A program made the translations under genes and the position numbers. 64,000 bases of DNA from Mucilaginibacter jinjuensis (lineage in GTDB: Bacteria > Bacteroidota > Bacteroidia > Sphingobacteriales > Sphingobacteriaceae). Positions 17,467-25,849 of this stretch are shown here, one piece after another. The notes below the pieces were generated by a model. That model was not told the origin of the DNA. It was given only the letters and a program-made list of their open reading frames with translations, and ran no database searches. Location: positions 3,410,001 through 3,474,000 of the forward strand of contig NZ_CP117167.1 of NCBI RefSeq assembly GCF_028596025.1, written 5' to 3'. Numbering within the stretch: the stretch's first letter is position 1; each line of letters starts with the position of its first letter.

Positions 17467-18414
17467 CTATGCTACCGATTTATGTATCTGCCGGGCAATT
17501 ATAAATCCGGCCAGTAAACCAGTAATGATGGTTGCGGCAACAAATTTAGTATTGGCTTTAAATGGCGGTACATACAAAACGCCTGTTTCATCCGCCAGGG
17601 CAGCTTGCTTTACATAACGCCCGCTGGTTGGCACAGCAAGCTCGTCGAAGTTTTCGGCCAGGTTATCTAATGCTTCCCGCAATTCGTGGCCACGTATAAT
17701 GGGTCCGTGCCCGGTTACAGCTATACGCGGATGTAAAGCGGCCAGTTTAACAACTGATTTCTTTGCCGATTCCCAATCGGGCGTAAGATACATTGGCGGG
17801 CCTGATAGCTGTTTAATAGAGTTGAGCAGGTAAATGGCTGATTCTGATTTAGTAGTTGTAAAAGCATCGCCCGCAATCAATGTTGTATTCAGCGGGAAAA
17901 ATAAAGAAATATGACCCGGCGAATGACCTGGTGTAGCTAAGATCCTCCATTCGGGTAGTTCAGGGATCCGGCTTTCGGCCATATCAATCGCCTTAACTTT
18001 ATTACCCAGTTTTAATGGTTTTCTGCGGAAGAATACTGAAAACAGACTCATAATGCCGCCACCAACTGTTGGGTCGGCTGGCGGATAGGAGGATTTTCCG
18101 GTTAAATATGGTAATTCGTATTCATGGGCATAAACGGGTACTTTCCAGTGTTTTAATAGAGCTTCTAATGAACCACTGTGATCTGAGTGAGCATGCGTTA
18201 GTATTATTGCAGAAGGCCTTGTCCCCACACCGAACAGTGTTTCGGCCATCGCTATAATTTTATCAGCCGAACCCTGCGGACCGGTATCAACCAATACCCA
18301 GCCCTTTCTTACACCACGGCGATTGGCAATCATAAATACGTTTACAAACATTAGTTTCATTCCCCAAACGCCTTGCGCAACCTGGAAAAAGTTTACATTA
18401 TTCTTCTTAATCAT
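17467..18414 (-). CDS. Metallo-beta-lactamase-fold hydrolase with C-terminal membrane helix
   Basis: A 315-residue MBL-fold protein. The dinuclear metal motif is H74-A-H76-S-D78-H79 (ILTHAHSDHSG), followed by the TPGHSPGHISLF histidine at about residue 160 and later GDAF and TGHGP blocks, so all usual ligands are present. A hydrophobic helix (about 288-308) and a short basic tail follow, implying membrane attachment. Members include thioesterases, glyoxalases and lactonases; the substrate is not evident. Next gene downstream is the DUF3820 protein. Confidence 0.9.
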   Translation of the reverse strand: MIKKNNVNFFQVAQGVWGMKLMFVNVFMIANRRGVRKGWVLVDTGPQGSADKIIAMAETLFGVGTRPSAIILTHAHSDHSGSLEALLKHWKVPVYAHEYELPYLTGKSSYPPADPTVGGGIMSLFSVFFRRKPLKLGNKVKAIDMAESRIPELPEWRILATPGHSPGHISLFFPLNTTLIAGDAFTTTKSESAIYLLNSIKQLSGPPMYLTPDWESAKKSVVKLAALHPRIAVTGHGPIIRGHELREALDNLAENFDELAVPTSGRYVKQAALADETGVLYVPPFKANTKFVAATIITGLLAGFIIARQIHKSVA

Positions 18415-18512
18415 TATATAAAATAGGTTTCTGTTCTTTTCAACAAAACGATGGAGGTATGGTTTTAATGCGCATTTCGAAATACAAAACCATAAATGTT
18501 AAACACAATGCT

Positions 18513-18520
18513 TTAATTTG
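18513..18520 (+). promoter_or_regulatory. Candidate -7 box for the 74-aa protein gene
   Basis: TTAATTTG, a one-base variant of TAnnTTTG, ends 25 bases before the ATG at 18546. No TTG stands 19 bases upstream. It supports the short start rather than one at 18459. Confidence 0.35.
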
Positions 18521-18545
18521 CTGTTACACCACCAACGAAAATATT

Positions 18546-18770
18546 ATGGAAAAAGAATTTGATGTTATACTTACCGGGTCTGATGGCCCCGTTGAAGGCA
18601 TTGCTAAAAGATTAGACCACAGCGCTTATGATGAGGCTTATGAGTTTATTTCTACTGACGAAACCATCCACTTGCTAATTGCTAAAGAACACGGTAATTG
18701 GATCCGTGTAGCAGGTACCGACCCTTATTTTAGTGGCTGGGCTGATGAATTAGCTGATCAGATCAAATAA
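18546..18770 (+). CDS. Small protein of unknown function
   Basis: A 74-residue acidic protein starting MEKEFDVILTGSDGPVEG and ending GWADELADQIK. An upstream ATG in frame at 18459 would add 29 residues that do not look like protein and would overlap the putative promoter. No signal or membrane segment. It lies 20 bp before the aldo/keto reductase gene on the same strand and is probably in its operon. I do not recognise a family. Confidence 0.65.
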   Translation: MEKEFDVILTGSDGPVEGIAKRLDHSAYDEAYEFISTDETIHLLIAKEHGNWIRVAGTDPYFSGWADELADQIK

Positions 18771-18790
18771 TTACCTACTAAAATCTACCT

Positions 18791-19741
18791 ATGGAAAAAC
18801 GTGAATTGGGCAAATCGGGCATCAAGGTAGCGCCGTTTTGCTTTGGGGGTAATGTGTTCGGTTGGACCATTGATGAACCAACCTCATTTAAACTTTTAGA
18901 CGCTTTTATTGATAGCGGTTTAGACTTTATTGATACGGCTGATGTATACTCTTACTGGGCACATAACGGCGTAGGCGGACAATCTGAAACCATTATTGGT
19001 AACTGGCTTAAAAGCCGTGGAAAACGCAATGATGTAATTATTGCCACTAAAGTGGGCAAGCCAATGGGTGAAGGCAAAAAAGGCTTATCGGCCAAATACA
19101 TTAACCAGGCTGTTGAGGATTCATTAAACCGCTTACAGACTGATTATATCGACCTATATCAATCGCACGATGACGACCAGGATACGCCACTTGAAGAAAC
19201 CCTGGAAACTTACGACAAGCTGATTAAAGCCGGTAAAGTACGTGCTATCGGTGCATCAAACTTTACTGGCGCACGTTTACAAGAAGCATTGAAGGTGAGT
19301 AAGGATAACGGCTTTGCTGCCTACCAAACCCTGCAACCCGAGTATAATTTATACGAACGTGCAGGCTATGAGAACGATCTGGAGCCGGTTATTCTCGAAA
19401 ACAACATCGGTGTAATTACTTATTTCTCATTAGCCAGCGGTTTCTTAACCGGTAAATACCGTTCGGAAGATGATTTGAACAAAAGCAAACGTGGTGCAGG
19501 TATAAAAAAATACCTGAATGATCGTGGTCATAGTATTTTGGATGCTTTGGATGAAGTTGCAAGTCAATATAACGCTACTCAAGCAGCTGTATCTTTAGCA
19601 TGGCTAATTGCCCGCCCGGGTATTACTGCGCCTATTGCAAGTGCTACCAGTGTAGAGCAGTTGAGCGAAATTACCAAAGCTGTTGAATTGAATTTATCGC
19701 AAGATGCAATTGAGCTTTTAGATAAAGCCAGCAAATATTAA
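18791..19741 (+). CDS. Aldo/keto reductase
   Basis: A 316-residue NADPH-dependent oxidoreductase with TIM-barrel fold. The catalytic tetrad is visible: D48 and Y53 (FIDTADVYSYW), Lys in IIATKVG near residue 85, and His in LYQSHDDD. The C-terminal cofactor loop is APIASATSVEQLSEI. It is closest to the AKR groups related to YajO/YhdN or potassium-channel beta subunits. The physiological carbonyl is unknown. It follows the 74-aa protein gene and is terminated by the hairpin at 19884. Confidence 0.94.
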   Translation: MEKRELGKSGIKVAPFCFGGNVFGWTIDEPTSFKLLDAFIDSGLDFIDTADVYSYWAHNGVGGQSETIIGNWLKSRGKRNDVIIATKVGKPMGEGKKGLSAKYINQAVEDSLNRLQTDYIDLYQSHDDDQDTPLEETLETYDKLIKAGKVRAIGASNFTGARLQEALKVSKDNGFAAYQTLQPEYNLYERAGYENDLEPVILENNIGVITYFSLASGFLTGKYRSEDDLNKSKRGAGIKKYLNDRGHSILDALDEVASQYNATQAAVSLAWLIARPGITAPIASATSVEQLSEITKAVELNLSQDAIELLDKASKY

Positions 19742-19746
19742 GAAAT

Positions 19747-19866
19747 CGTAGAGACACAATACCTTGTGTCTCTATACAGATTGATCCACACAAAAGAGAC
19801 ACAATACCTTGTGTCTCTATACAGATTGATCCACACAAAAGAGACACAAAGTATTGTGTCTCTACG
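19747..19866. repeat. Tandem hairpin array, core GAGACACAA
   Basis: Two exact 45-base direct repeats (19751-19795 and 19796-19840) plus a third partial unit (19841-19864). Each unit starts with a hairpin GAGACACAA..TTGTGTCTC and continues with the same tail, tatacagattgatccacaca. The whole array is bounded by a perfect 16-base inverted repeat, CGTAGAGACACAATAC (19747-19762) and its complement (19851-19866). It lies just after the aldo/keto reductase stop. No ORF with protein-like composition. Confidence 0.88.
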
Positions 19867-19883
19867 TAAAAATCAATTCATAA

Positions 19884-19916
19884 AAAAGGCCACCTCGATA
19901 ACATCGGTGGCCTTTT
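19884..19916. terminator. Bidirectional terminator, aldo/keto reductase / Asn-Gly-rich gene
   Basis: Hairpin aaaaggccacc..ggtggcctttt with A and T flanks between convergent genes. Confidence 0.8.
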
Positions 19917-19942
19917 CAGCATATATATGGGAGTTAATTAGC

Positions 19943-20719
19943 TTAGAACCTGGCTGGGCGCATCATACCCATTTTGTTGGCAGCAAAGTGCTCTTCTCCC
20001 CTGTTGCCACCTCTGTCTTGACCTTGGCCTCCATTGTTTTGTGGTTGGCCATTACCACGGTTTGGGTTTTGTTGTCCACCATTATTTTGACCGGCAGATT
20101 GACCGTAGTTGCCACCACGGCCTTGGTTTTGTTGCCCGCCATTATTTTGTTGTGGCTGGCCATAGTTACCTCTGTTAGGTTGTTGGTTACGGTTATCACC
20201 GTTCCAACCGCCTCTGTTATCATCCCTATGGTCGAATCCACCACGATTGTCCCCATTCCATCCACCTCTATTGTCATCCCTGTGGTCAAATCCGCCACGG
20301 TTGGCATAACGGTTATCATAACCACCCATTCTTGGGTCAAAGCCACCGAAGCGGGTACGGTACTGGTCGTGGTTCATGTATGGTCGGCGGGCACGTACTT
20401 CGTAGTGACGGGCATTTCTCCAATCGAAATCGCGGAAGCGGCCTGGTAAATATGCGGCGTGGATCCATTGTTCACCATCATTATAGTAGTAGCATTGTTG
20501 TGCTACGTCGTAATAAGCTTCAGCGTCTGGTAAGTAGTAGAAGTCGTCATCGTTATCGTAGGCATTATAATTAACAACCTGTACCGGAGGGGCAACTACT
20601 ACATGTGCACCTACATTACCAAAATGTAAATTAAGGCCTAAATGTATTTGAGCGTTAGCGGGTTTAACGTTTAATAATCCGGCTGCGCCTACTGCTAATA
20701 TTATTGCTAACTTTTTCAT
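19943..20719 (-). CDS. Secreted Asn/Gly/Gln-rich low-complexity protein
   Basis: A 258-residue exported protein: a signal peptide (1-23, MKKLAIILAVGAAGLL..ANAQ), a Tyr/Asp-rich globular part (25-125) with YYLPDAEAYYDVAQQCYYYNDG, then a long low-complexity tail of Gly, Asn, Gln and Arg. Residues 142-159 and 160-177 are exact 18-residue repeats (GGFDHRDDNRGGWNGDNR). The tail (178-245) is Q/N/G-rich. The globular part resembles the YXWXXGG-type wall or SH3-like motifs seen in many Bacteroidota secreted proteins. Function unknown; the tail may bind polymers or nucleic acids. Confidence 0.85.
   Translation of the reverse strand: MKKLAIILAVGAAGLLNVKPANAQIHLGLNLHFGNVGAHVVVAPPVQVVNYNAYDNDDDFYYLPDAEAYYDVAQQCYYYNDGEQWIHAAYLPGRFRDFDWRNARHYEVRARRPYMNHDQYRTRFGGFDPRMGGYDNRYANRGGFDHRDDNRGGWNGDNRGGFDHRDDNRGGWNGDNRNQQPNRGNYGQPQQNNGGQQNQGRGGNYGQSAGQNNGGQQNPNRGNGQPQNNGGQGQDRGGNRGEEHFAANKMGMMRPARF
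20189..20296 (-). repeat. Two tandem 54-bp coding repeats
   Basis: Encode residues 142-159 and 160-177 of the Asn/Gly-rich protein. The protein units are identical while the DNA units differ at several third positions, so the duplication is not recent or the protein sequence is under selection. Confidence 0.85.
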
Positions 20720-21081
20720 TTTATTTCGTTTTAAAGTGTTTTGACACTTTCAGAATTTCGGTTGTTTTTAATTGATTTTCTGATCGTATCCGTTTTGTTT
20801 CGATTTGCATATATGACTATGCAAATGAGGCCAAGGTTTAATCACACATAGTATAAATACCATTATATTTTATATATAAAGAATTATATATTGATAATTT
20901 AATTTATATCGGTACATAATTCTGAGTTTAAACATTAGTTGCGCTTCAAAAGAATTTTATTGGGAAAATCCTGAAAAATATTTTTTTAATAAAGTAGGCA
21001 ATATTGTTACCATCGTTTAGCAATCATATTTCGATAATTAATGGATATTGAGTTATTTTGAGGTATAAGACTCATCGCATT
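20720..21081. other. Long AT-rich intergenic region between divergent genes
   Basis: 362 bases without a gene, strongly AT-rich at 20850-20930. It must hold the promoters of the Asn/Gly-rich protein gene and of the dehydrogenase gene. The only clear structure is a 9-bp inverted repeat at 20803-20826; TTATTTTG at 21053-21060 is a possible -7 box 21 bases before the dehydrogenase ATG. I see no RNA gene. Confidence 0.5.
20803..20826. promoter_or_regulatory. Inverted repeat, possible operator
   Basis: Perfect 9-bp arms ATTTGCATA / TATGCAAAT around a 6-base spacer, 84 bp upstream of the Asn/Gly-rich protein start. The size suits a dimeric regulator. No T-run follows, so it is not terminator-like. 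Confidence 0.35.
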
Positions 21082-22368
21082 ATGAAAAACAAGTTTTTAA
21101 TCACCTCATTATTATCGACGGTGGCTGTAGTCGGCCTGCTGTCGTTCACTACGCCAGGTAAAAAGCATATCACAACTGCTACACCCGCAGGACTTAAATT
21201 ACCCGCAGGTTTTAAGGCAGATGTTATTGCTGAAGGCCTGGGCACTACCCGCCACATTGCCGCTACCCCCCAAGGCGACATTTATGTAAAAAGCAACTTT
21301 AACGCAAGGCGTAATAAAGATGCTAAAGGCATTACTGTTTTACACGATAACGGCGATGGTACTACTACCATCAAGGCCAAATTCGGTGATTTTAGCGGTA
21401 CCGGCGTTTACATCAAAAACGGATACCTGTATGCTTCATCAGACGAGGAAGTTTTCCGTTATAAACTGAATGATAAGAACGAAGTAATAGATCCAACTAA
21501 ACCAGAACGTATTGTGACCGGTTTAATAAGCCGTCATGAGCATGAGGCTAAGGCTATTTTGTTAGATAATGCAGGTAACCTGTATGTTAACATTGGTGCT
21601 TACTCAAACTCTTGTCAGGAAAAAGACCGTCAGAAAGGTTCAATGGGGCAGAAAGGTTGCCCTATCCTGGACTCGGCTGCCGGTATCTGGCAGTTTAAAG
21701 CTGATAAACCAGATCAGCATTATAAAGACGGCGTGCGTTATGCTACAGGCTTACGTAACGTAGTTGGTATGGACTGGAATACCGAGTTAAACCAACTCTT
21801 CGTAATGCAGCATGGCCGCGATCAGTTGCACGATATTTTCCCGGATATGTTTACCGTACAGCAATCAGCTTTATTACCTGCTGAATGTTTATATGCCATT
21901 AAACCAGGCGACAATGCCGGCTGGCCATATATCTATTACGATCAGCAGCAACACAAAAAGATCTTAGCTCCTGAGTATGGCGGCGATGGCAAGAAAACCG
22001 GCGGTGAAAACGCTATCGATCCTGCGGTTGCATTCCCTGGTCACCTGGCACCGAATGGTTTGTTGTTTTATACCGGCAACCAATTCCCTGCCAGATACAA
22101 AAATGGTGCGTTCATCGCTTTCCACGGCTCTTGGAACCGCGCACCAGAACCACAAGCTGGTTACTTTGTAGTTTTCCAACCGTTTAAGGATGGTAAACCT
22201 TTTGGCGACTGGGAAGTGTTTGCTGATAACTTTGCCGGATCACCAGAAAACGTTGCCTCTGGCCGCGCCGAGCATCGCCCATGCGGGTTAGCCCAGGCTG
22301 CAGATGGTTCTATTTATGTAACCGACGACTCTAAAGGTTTTATCTATAAAATATCATACAAAAAATAA
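21082..22368 (+). CDS. PQQ-dependent sugar (sorbosone-type) dehydrogenase
   Basis: A 428-residue periplasmic beta-propeller enzyme with signal peptide (about 1-25). It begins its domain with LKLPAGFKADVIAEGLGTTRHIA, typical of soluble glucose/sorbosone dehydrogenases, and has family blocks RHEHEAKAILLDNAGNLYVNIG, YATGLRNVVGMDWN, NAGWPYIYYD and FHGSWNR. PQQ oxidises an aldose or sugar-derived substrate and passes electrons to a cytochrome. The next gene encodes a cytochrome c and its ATG overlaps this stop (TAATG), matching that role. Start chosen at 21082 because the signal peptide begins there; a TTG at 21058 is unlikely. Confidence 0.9.
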   Translation: MKNKFLITSLLSTVAVVGLLSFTTPGKKHITTATPAGLKLPAGFKADVIAEGLGTTRHIAATPQGDIYVKSNFNARRNKDAKGITVLHDNGDGTTTIKAKFGDFSGTGVYIKNGYLYASSDEEVFRYKLNDKNEVIDPTKPERIVTGLISRHEHEAKAILLDNAGNLYVNIGAYSNSCQEKDRQKGSMGQKGCPILDSAAGIWQFKADKPDQHYKDGVRYATGLRNVVGMDWNTELNQLFVMQHGRDQLHDIFPDMFTVQQSALLPAECLYAIKPGDNAGWPYIYYDQQQHKKILAPEYGGDGKKTGGENAIDPAVAFPGHLAPNGLLFYTGNQFPARYKNGAFIAFHGSWNRAPEPQAGYFVVFQPFKDGKPFGDWEVFADNFAGSPENVASGRAEHRPCGLAQAADGSIYVTDDSKGFIYKISYKK

Positions 22369-22811
22369 TGACCGTTTATTTCAGATCATTGCTGCTGATA
22401 GCCTTCTGCTTTTTAGCTATCGGCAGTTATGCCCAACAACATAAAAAAACTGCAGCTAAGAAACCTGCTGCAAGTTTAAGTTCGTCGATTGCTGCCGGGC
22501 AAAAAGTTTACATGCAATATTGCGTATCATGCCATCAGGTTGATGGCGGCGGTGTACAGCACATGAACCCACCGTTGATTAAAACCACTTACGTATTAGG
22601 TGACAAGAGCAAGATCATCAAAATTGTGCTGCATGGCTTTAGCGAGGATGTGGACATTAATGGTGATAGCTACTCTAACACCATGCCATCTTTCGATATG
22701 CTGAAAGATCAGGAAATTGCTGATGTATTAACCTACGTTCGTAACAGCTTTACTAATAAAGCAAGTGCAGTTAAGGTTAGTGAGGTTACTGCTTTAAGAG
22801 GGAAAAAGTAG
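22368..22811 (+). CDS. Cytochrome c
   Basis: A 147-residue exported class I cytochrome c. Signal peptide at about 1-22; heme motif C52-VS-C55-H56 (YCVSCHQVDGGG); the distal ligand is probably the Met in NTMPSFDML near residue 104. It is translationally coupled to the PQQ-type dehydrogenase and is most likely its electron acceptor, handing electrons to the respiratory chain. A terminator at 22860 and a palindromic repeat at 22901 follow. Confidence 0.93.
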   Translation: MTVYFRSLLLIAFCFLAIGSYAQQHKKTAAKKPAASLSSSIAAGQKVYMQYCVSCHQVDGGGVQHMNPPLIKTTYVLGDKSKIIKIVLHGFSEDVDINGDSYSNTMPSFDMLKDQEIADVLTYVRNSFTNKASAVKVSEVTALRGKK

Positions 22812-22812
22812 G

Positions 22813-22852
22813 ATTATTTCGGAATTCGGATATTCGATTTCGGATTTATATT
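22813..22852 (+). repeat. TTCGGATTTCGG repeat, copy A
   Basis: Forty bases aligning with 31541-31580 at about 80% identity (ttcgatttcggattta is shared exactly). Both copies directly follow a stop codon and both precede a long GTCATTGCGAGG palindrome, so the two elements travel or accumulate together. Confidence 0.6.
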
Positions 22853-22859
22853 AAACAAA

Positions 22860-22890
22860 AAAGGCTTTCCAATTTGGGAAGCCTTTCTTG
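22860..22890 (+). terminator. Terminator after cytochrome c gene
   Basis: Hairpin aaaggctttcc (22860-22870) / ggaagccttt (22877-22886), one bulged T, followed by cttgtt. Confidence 0.7.
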
Positions 22891-22900
22891 TTACCCCTAA

Positions 22901-23001
22901 GCCCGTCATTGCGAGGTACGAAGCAATCCCCTACTTACAGAGTAGCTTTACAAAGTCGACTTGTACTGTTCGCGATTGCTTCGTTCCTCGCAATGACGGG
23001 C
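22901..23001. repeat. Long palindromic repeat, copy 2
   Basis: Arms of 28 bases (22901-22928 and 22974-23001) with one mismatch (gaggTacg against cgttcctc). The centre is longer than in other copies (45 bases) and contains tacagag and ctttaca, so it carries a small insertion relative to copies 1 and 4. Confidence 0.88.
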
Positions 23002-23004
23002 GGG

Positions 23005-23044
23005 AAACAAGACAGCCATTCATCACTGAATGGCTGTCTTGTTT
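23005..23044. terminator. Strong bidirectional terminator
   Basis: Perfect 18-bp stem (23005-23022 / 23027-23044) with loop TCAC, A-rich on the left and TTTTT on the right. It lies between the convergent cytochrome c and TPR genes. Confidence 0.9.
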
Positions 23045-23087
23045 TTGAGGGGCTGTCTTGATTCCTGATTCTCGATTCTTGAATCTT

Positions 23088-23609
23088 TTAATCAATAACC
23101 GTATACGAAATATCCTGAGATTTTTTAACCTTTTGGCTAATACGTTTCAGGCTATCCTCAATTTCTTGCTTCAAGGCGCTGTCGATCACCTCTAAAAAAG
23201 CACGACGGTAGTTATCCGTTGCGGCAGTCCAGTTTTTGTGGCGCTCGTCAATTAAACCGGCCAGTAAATAAATTGAAGCCAGGTTTACACCCGGTACAGT
23301 CACTGCTTTGGCGCGTACCACTTCAAACTGTTTTTCCATTTGTAAAAACTGCAGCAGGTGCAGGTAGTGGAAATAAACATCCGGAAAATTAGGTTCCAGC
23401 TCATTTGCTGTTTTAAAGTGGAAGCCTGCAGTATTGTAATCGTTTAAATCGTAATAATAAATTTTACCCAGTTGAAAGTGTGCACGTGCGTGTAACGGAT
23501 CATTAGCGATGATCTCATTCAATAATTGCAAACTTTTGGGGGTTTCTCCGTATTTCAGTTCTTCAACAGCCAGGAGATATTTCTCTTCGATGTTATAGTA
23601 AGTGTCCAT
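23088..23609 (-). CDS. Tetratricopeptide repeat protein
   Basis: A 173-residue protein starting MDTYYNIEEKYLLAVEEL; an upstream ATG at 23657 adds 16 residues that do not fit. Three to four TPR-like helix pairs are visible (AVEELKYGETPKSLQLLNEIIANDPLHARAHFQLGKIYY; NTAGFHFKTANELEPNFPDVYFHYLH; WTAATDNYRRAFLE). No signal peptide. TPR proteins are scaffolds; the partner is unknown. The gene has its own upstream region and ends at the shared terminator. Confidence 0.85.
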   Translation of the reverse strand: MDTYYNIEEKYLLAVEELKYGETPKSLQLLNEIIANDPLHARAHFQLGKIYYYDLNDYNTAGFHFKTANELEPNFPDVYFHYLHLLQFLQMEKQFEVVRAKAVTVPGVNLASIYLLAGLIDERHKNWTAATDNYRRAFLEVIDSALKQEIEDSLKRISQKVKKSQDISYTVID

Positions 23610-23862
23610 TCTAAATAAAAAAATCCTTCGATCGGTTAGTCTTTTTAGTCCGATCATTAATAAAAAAACAAAAAGTAGATAGATGAAGAGTGCCCTTTAA
23701 ATCGGGCTAAGGTGGCTATCAAATAGCTAAACATTACCAGGCAAACCGGCTGTAGGCTGCTTGCGGATAATGATGAATTGGAGTTTTCTGTACAACATAA
23801 TTTTAAAAAGCTTATGCAATATAGCTAATTAAACTATAGCTTCAAAATTTGTTGTTAAAAGA

Positions 23863-23903
23863 TGATAGTATGCATACAAAGTAAATGTATATGCATACTA
23901 TCA
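23863..23903 (-). terminator. Hairpin after the 90-aa protein gene
   Basis: Perfect 14-bp arms TGATAGTATGCATA (23863-23876) / TATGCATACTATCA (23890-23903), 13-base loop. Read on the minus strand it follows the stop at 23919 and runs into TCTTTT, so it is probably a terminator; an operator role for ATGCAT-containing palindromes is possible. Confidence 0.6.
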
Positions 23904-23918
23904 ATATGGACATTTAAT

Positions 23919-24191
23919 TTAGGCTGATAAACGCACAGATTGTTGCTCTACAATCGGGATATTTACGTTTACTCCTTCAATTACATAATTAGTTTTGAGT
24001 TCGCGTTCTGATACAATTACACAAAAATCTTCGAAGCGTACACCATCTTCAAACGGGTAAAGGGTGTACCCACGTTTGTTGGCATCGTAATGCCCAAGTT
24101 CGAAAATCTCTTCGTAATTTTTACCTTTTATCTTAGCGCCTTCTACCAACTGGTAGGCGTCTTTTATTTCTTTAAAATTAATGTTTTTCAT
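23919..24191 (-). CDS. Small protein of unknown function
   Basis: A 90-residue soluble protein, MKNINFKEIKDAYQLVEGAKIKGKNYEEIFELG..., with a mixed charged/hydrophobic pattern and no signal or motif I know. It lies 43 bp downstream of the ABC ATPase gene, on the same strand. A 7-bp inverted repeat AGTAATT-N10-AATTACT (24192-24215) immediately upstream of its ATG could be an operator, which would make it separately regulated. Confidence 0.65.
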   Translation of the reverse strand: MKNINFKEIKDAYQLVEGAKIKGKNYEEIFELGHYDANKRGYTLYPFEDGVRFEDFCVIVSERELKTNYVIEGVNVNIPIVEQQSVRLSA

Positions 24192-24234
24192 AGTAATTAC
24201 CCTATTGCAATTACTTTGCCATTAATTTTTAAGA

Positions 24235-24984
24235 TCAACTAAACCACTCAAATAAATGATTTTGTTGGAGTATTTCCTTCTCAGAGCCGTTTAAATCGCG
24301 CAAAATCTGTCCCTCTCCCATTTGTATCAGGCGGTTACCGTATGTGTAAGCGTCTTTTAAATTATGCGTAATCAGTATTGCTGTAAGGTTAAATTCCTTT
24401 ACAATGCGGTCAGCTGTCTCCATTACTATATTGGCTGACCTTGGGTCGAGCGCAGCAGTCGGCTCATCCAGTAGTAGCACTTTACAATGGTCCATTACGC
24501 TCATTAGCAGCGTTAAAGCCTGACGTTGGCCGCCCGACAAAGTTCCCATTTGCTGATTGATCTTATCCTCTAAACCTAAACCCAGTGTGGCTATTTTATC
24601 CTTCACCTGTTTTACAAACTGGTCACTGATACCAATTTTAAGTCCTTTGGGTTGCGTACGGATAGCCGCCAGCCTAAAGTTATCTATTATACTCAATCCT
24701 GATGCCGTGCCGCTCAGTGGATTTTGAAACACCCTTGCCAGCCATTTGCTGCGCTGATGATCGGGCAATTTGGTAATATCTTCCTGATCCAATATAATAC
24801 TACCTGAAGTCGGCAACACACTACCTGCAATAATATTTAACAAGGTAGATTTACCCGAGCCGTTAGAGCCTACAATTACCAGATAATCTTTTTCGGCAAT
24901 ATTGAGGTTAATCCCATTTAAGGCTTTCACTTCGCTTACCTGCCCCTTATTATAGGTTTTATATACATCCCTTATCTCAAACAT
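24235..24984 (-). CDS. ABC transporter ATP-binding protein
   Basis: A 249-residue ATPase subunit. Walker A GSNGSGKST, ABC signature TLSGGQRQALTLL, Walker B VLLLDEPTAAL and the H-loop ILITHN are all present, so it should be active. It is the last gene of a three-gene importer operon and overlaps the permease gene by 8 bp. The set matches the TrpXYZ-like/PF04392 type of importers for amino acids or related small molecules. Confidence 0.95.
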   Translation of the reverse strand: MFEIRDVYKTYNKGQVSEVKALNGINLNIAEKDYLVIVGSNGSGKSTLLNIIAGSVLPTSGSIILDQEDITKLPDHQRSKWLARVFQNPLSGTASGLSIIDNFRLAAIRTQPKGLKIGISDQFVKQVKDKIATLGLGLEDKINQQMGTLSGGQRQALTLLMSVMDHCKVLLLDEPTAALDPRSANIVMETADRIVKEFNLTAILITHNLKDAYTYGNRLIQMGEGQILRDLNGSEKEILQQNHLFEWFS

Positions 24985-25849
24985 GTTGCCTCCGGAATGA
25001 TAAACGTGGTAAACTCACAATTAATAATACAAATACAGCGGTTACTAATTTCAGCAGGTTGGCATCAATACCAATACTTAACGTAACAGCCAGTACTAAC
25101 TGAAATACTACAGCGCCGCCAATAACCATTAACAAGCTCCAAACAACAGATGTAATGCGGAACCAATTAATTAGCGTTTCGGCAATAATAACCGAGCCAA
25201 GTCCTGTAATTACAATGCCTATCCCCATATTAATATCGGCAAAGCCTTGAAACTGGGTCATCATAAAACCGCTTAAAGCAGTTAGCGCATTGGCTAAGGC
25301 TAGCCCGGTAATTTTCATCCGGTCGGTATTTACACCCATGGCGCGGATCATTTGCTCACTGTCGCCCGTTGCACGCATCGCAATACCGAAATCTGTTTTA
25401 AGCAGGTAACCAATCATCGTAACAAGTAAAATGACTATGATTAATAATATAACTAAGCTATTCTGATTAGAGTCTGATGTTATATTCAATAAGCTGAATA
25501 TCGAAGCCGTATTAAGCAATGGCACATTAGATCGACCGAGAATAGTCAAATTAACAGAATACAAAGCCGTCATTACTAATATCCCTGCCAATAATGCATT
25601 GATCTTTAATTTGGTATGAATTAAACCCGTAGCTGCACCTGCAATTCCACCGATAACCAATACCGCCGGAATAGTTATCCATAACGATTGATGGTGCGTT
25701 AACATGGTAGCCGTAACCACTCCACCCAAGGTATAACTGCCATCCGTAGTAATATCGGGGATGTTAAAGATCTTCATGGAAAGGTATACCCCCAGCGCAA
25801 TGGCCGACAGGCATAAACCCTGCAATAAAGCGGTGAGGTAGAAATCCAT
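24977..25849 (-). CDS. ABC transporter permease, branched-chain/TrpY-like
   Basis: A 290-residue inner-membrane permease with about eight to nine helices, from the family of LivH/M-like permeases (PF02653). It includes FNIPDITTDGSYTLGG and GDSEQMIRAMGVNTDRMKITGLALANALTALSGFMMTQFQGFADINMGIG, the usual coupling region. Its start codon overlaps the binding-protein stop (TAATG). It pairs with the ATPase gene that overlaps its 3' end. Confidence 0.93.
   Translation of the reverse strand: MDFYLTALLQGLCLSAIALGVYLSMKIFNIPDITTDGSYTLGGVVTATMLTHHQSLWITIPAVLVIGGIAGAATGLIHTKLKINALLAGILVMTALYSVNLTILGRSNVPLLNTASIFSLLNITSDSNQNSLVILLIIVILLVTMIGYLLKTDFGIAMRATGDSEQMIRAMGVNTDRMKITGLALANALTALSGFMMTQFQGFADINMGIGIVITGLGSVIIAETLINWFRITSVVWSLLMVIGGAVVFQLVLAVTLSIGIDANLLKLVTAVFVLLIVSLPRLSFRRQHV

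Noticed and set aside
19747..19866. CRISPR-like array
   Set aside because: Only two and a half units, no variable spacers (the whole unit repeats) and no cas genes.
19766..20449. 227-codon open frame on the + strand
   Set aside because: It starts in the hairpin array and runs antisense to the Asn/Gly-rich gene; the Val/Ile/Thr-rich translation is a by-product of the Gly/Asn-rich coding strand.
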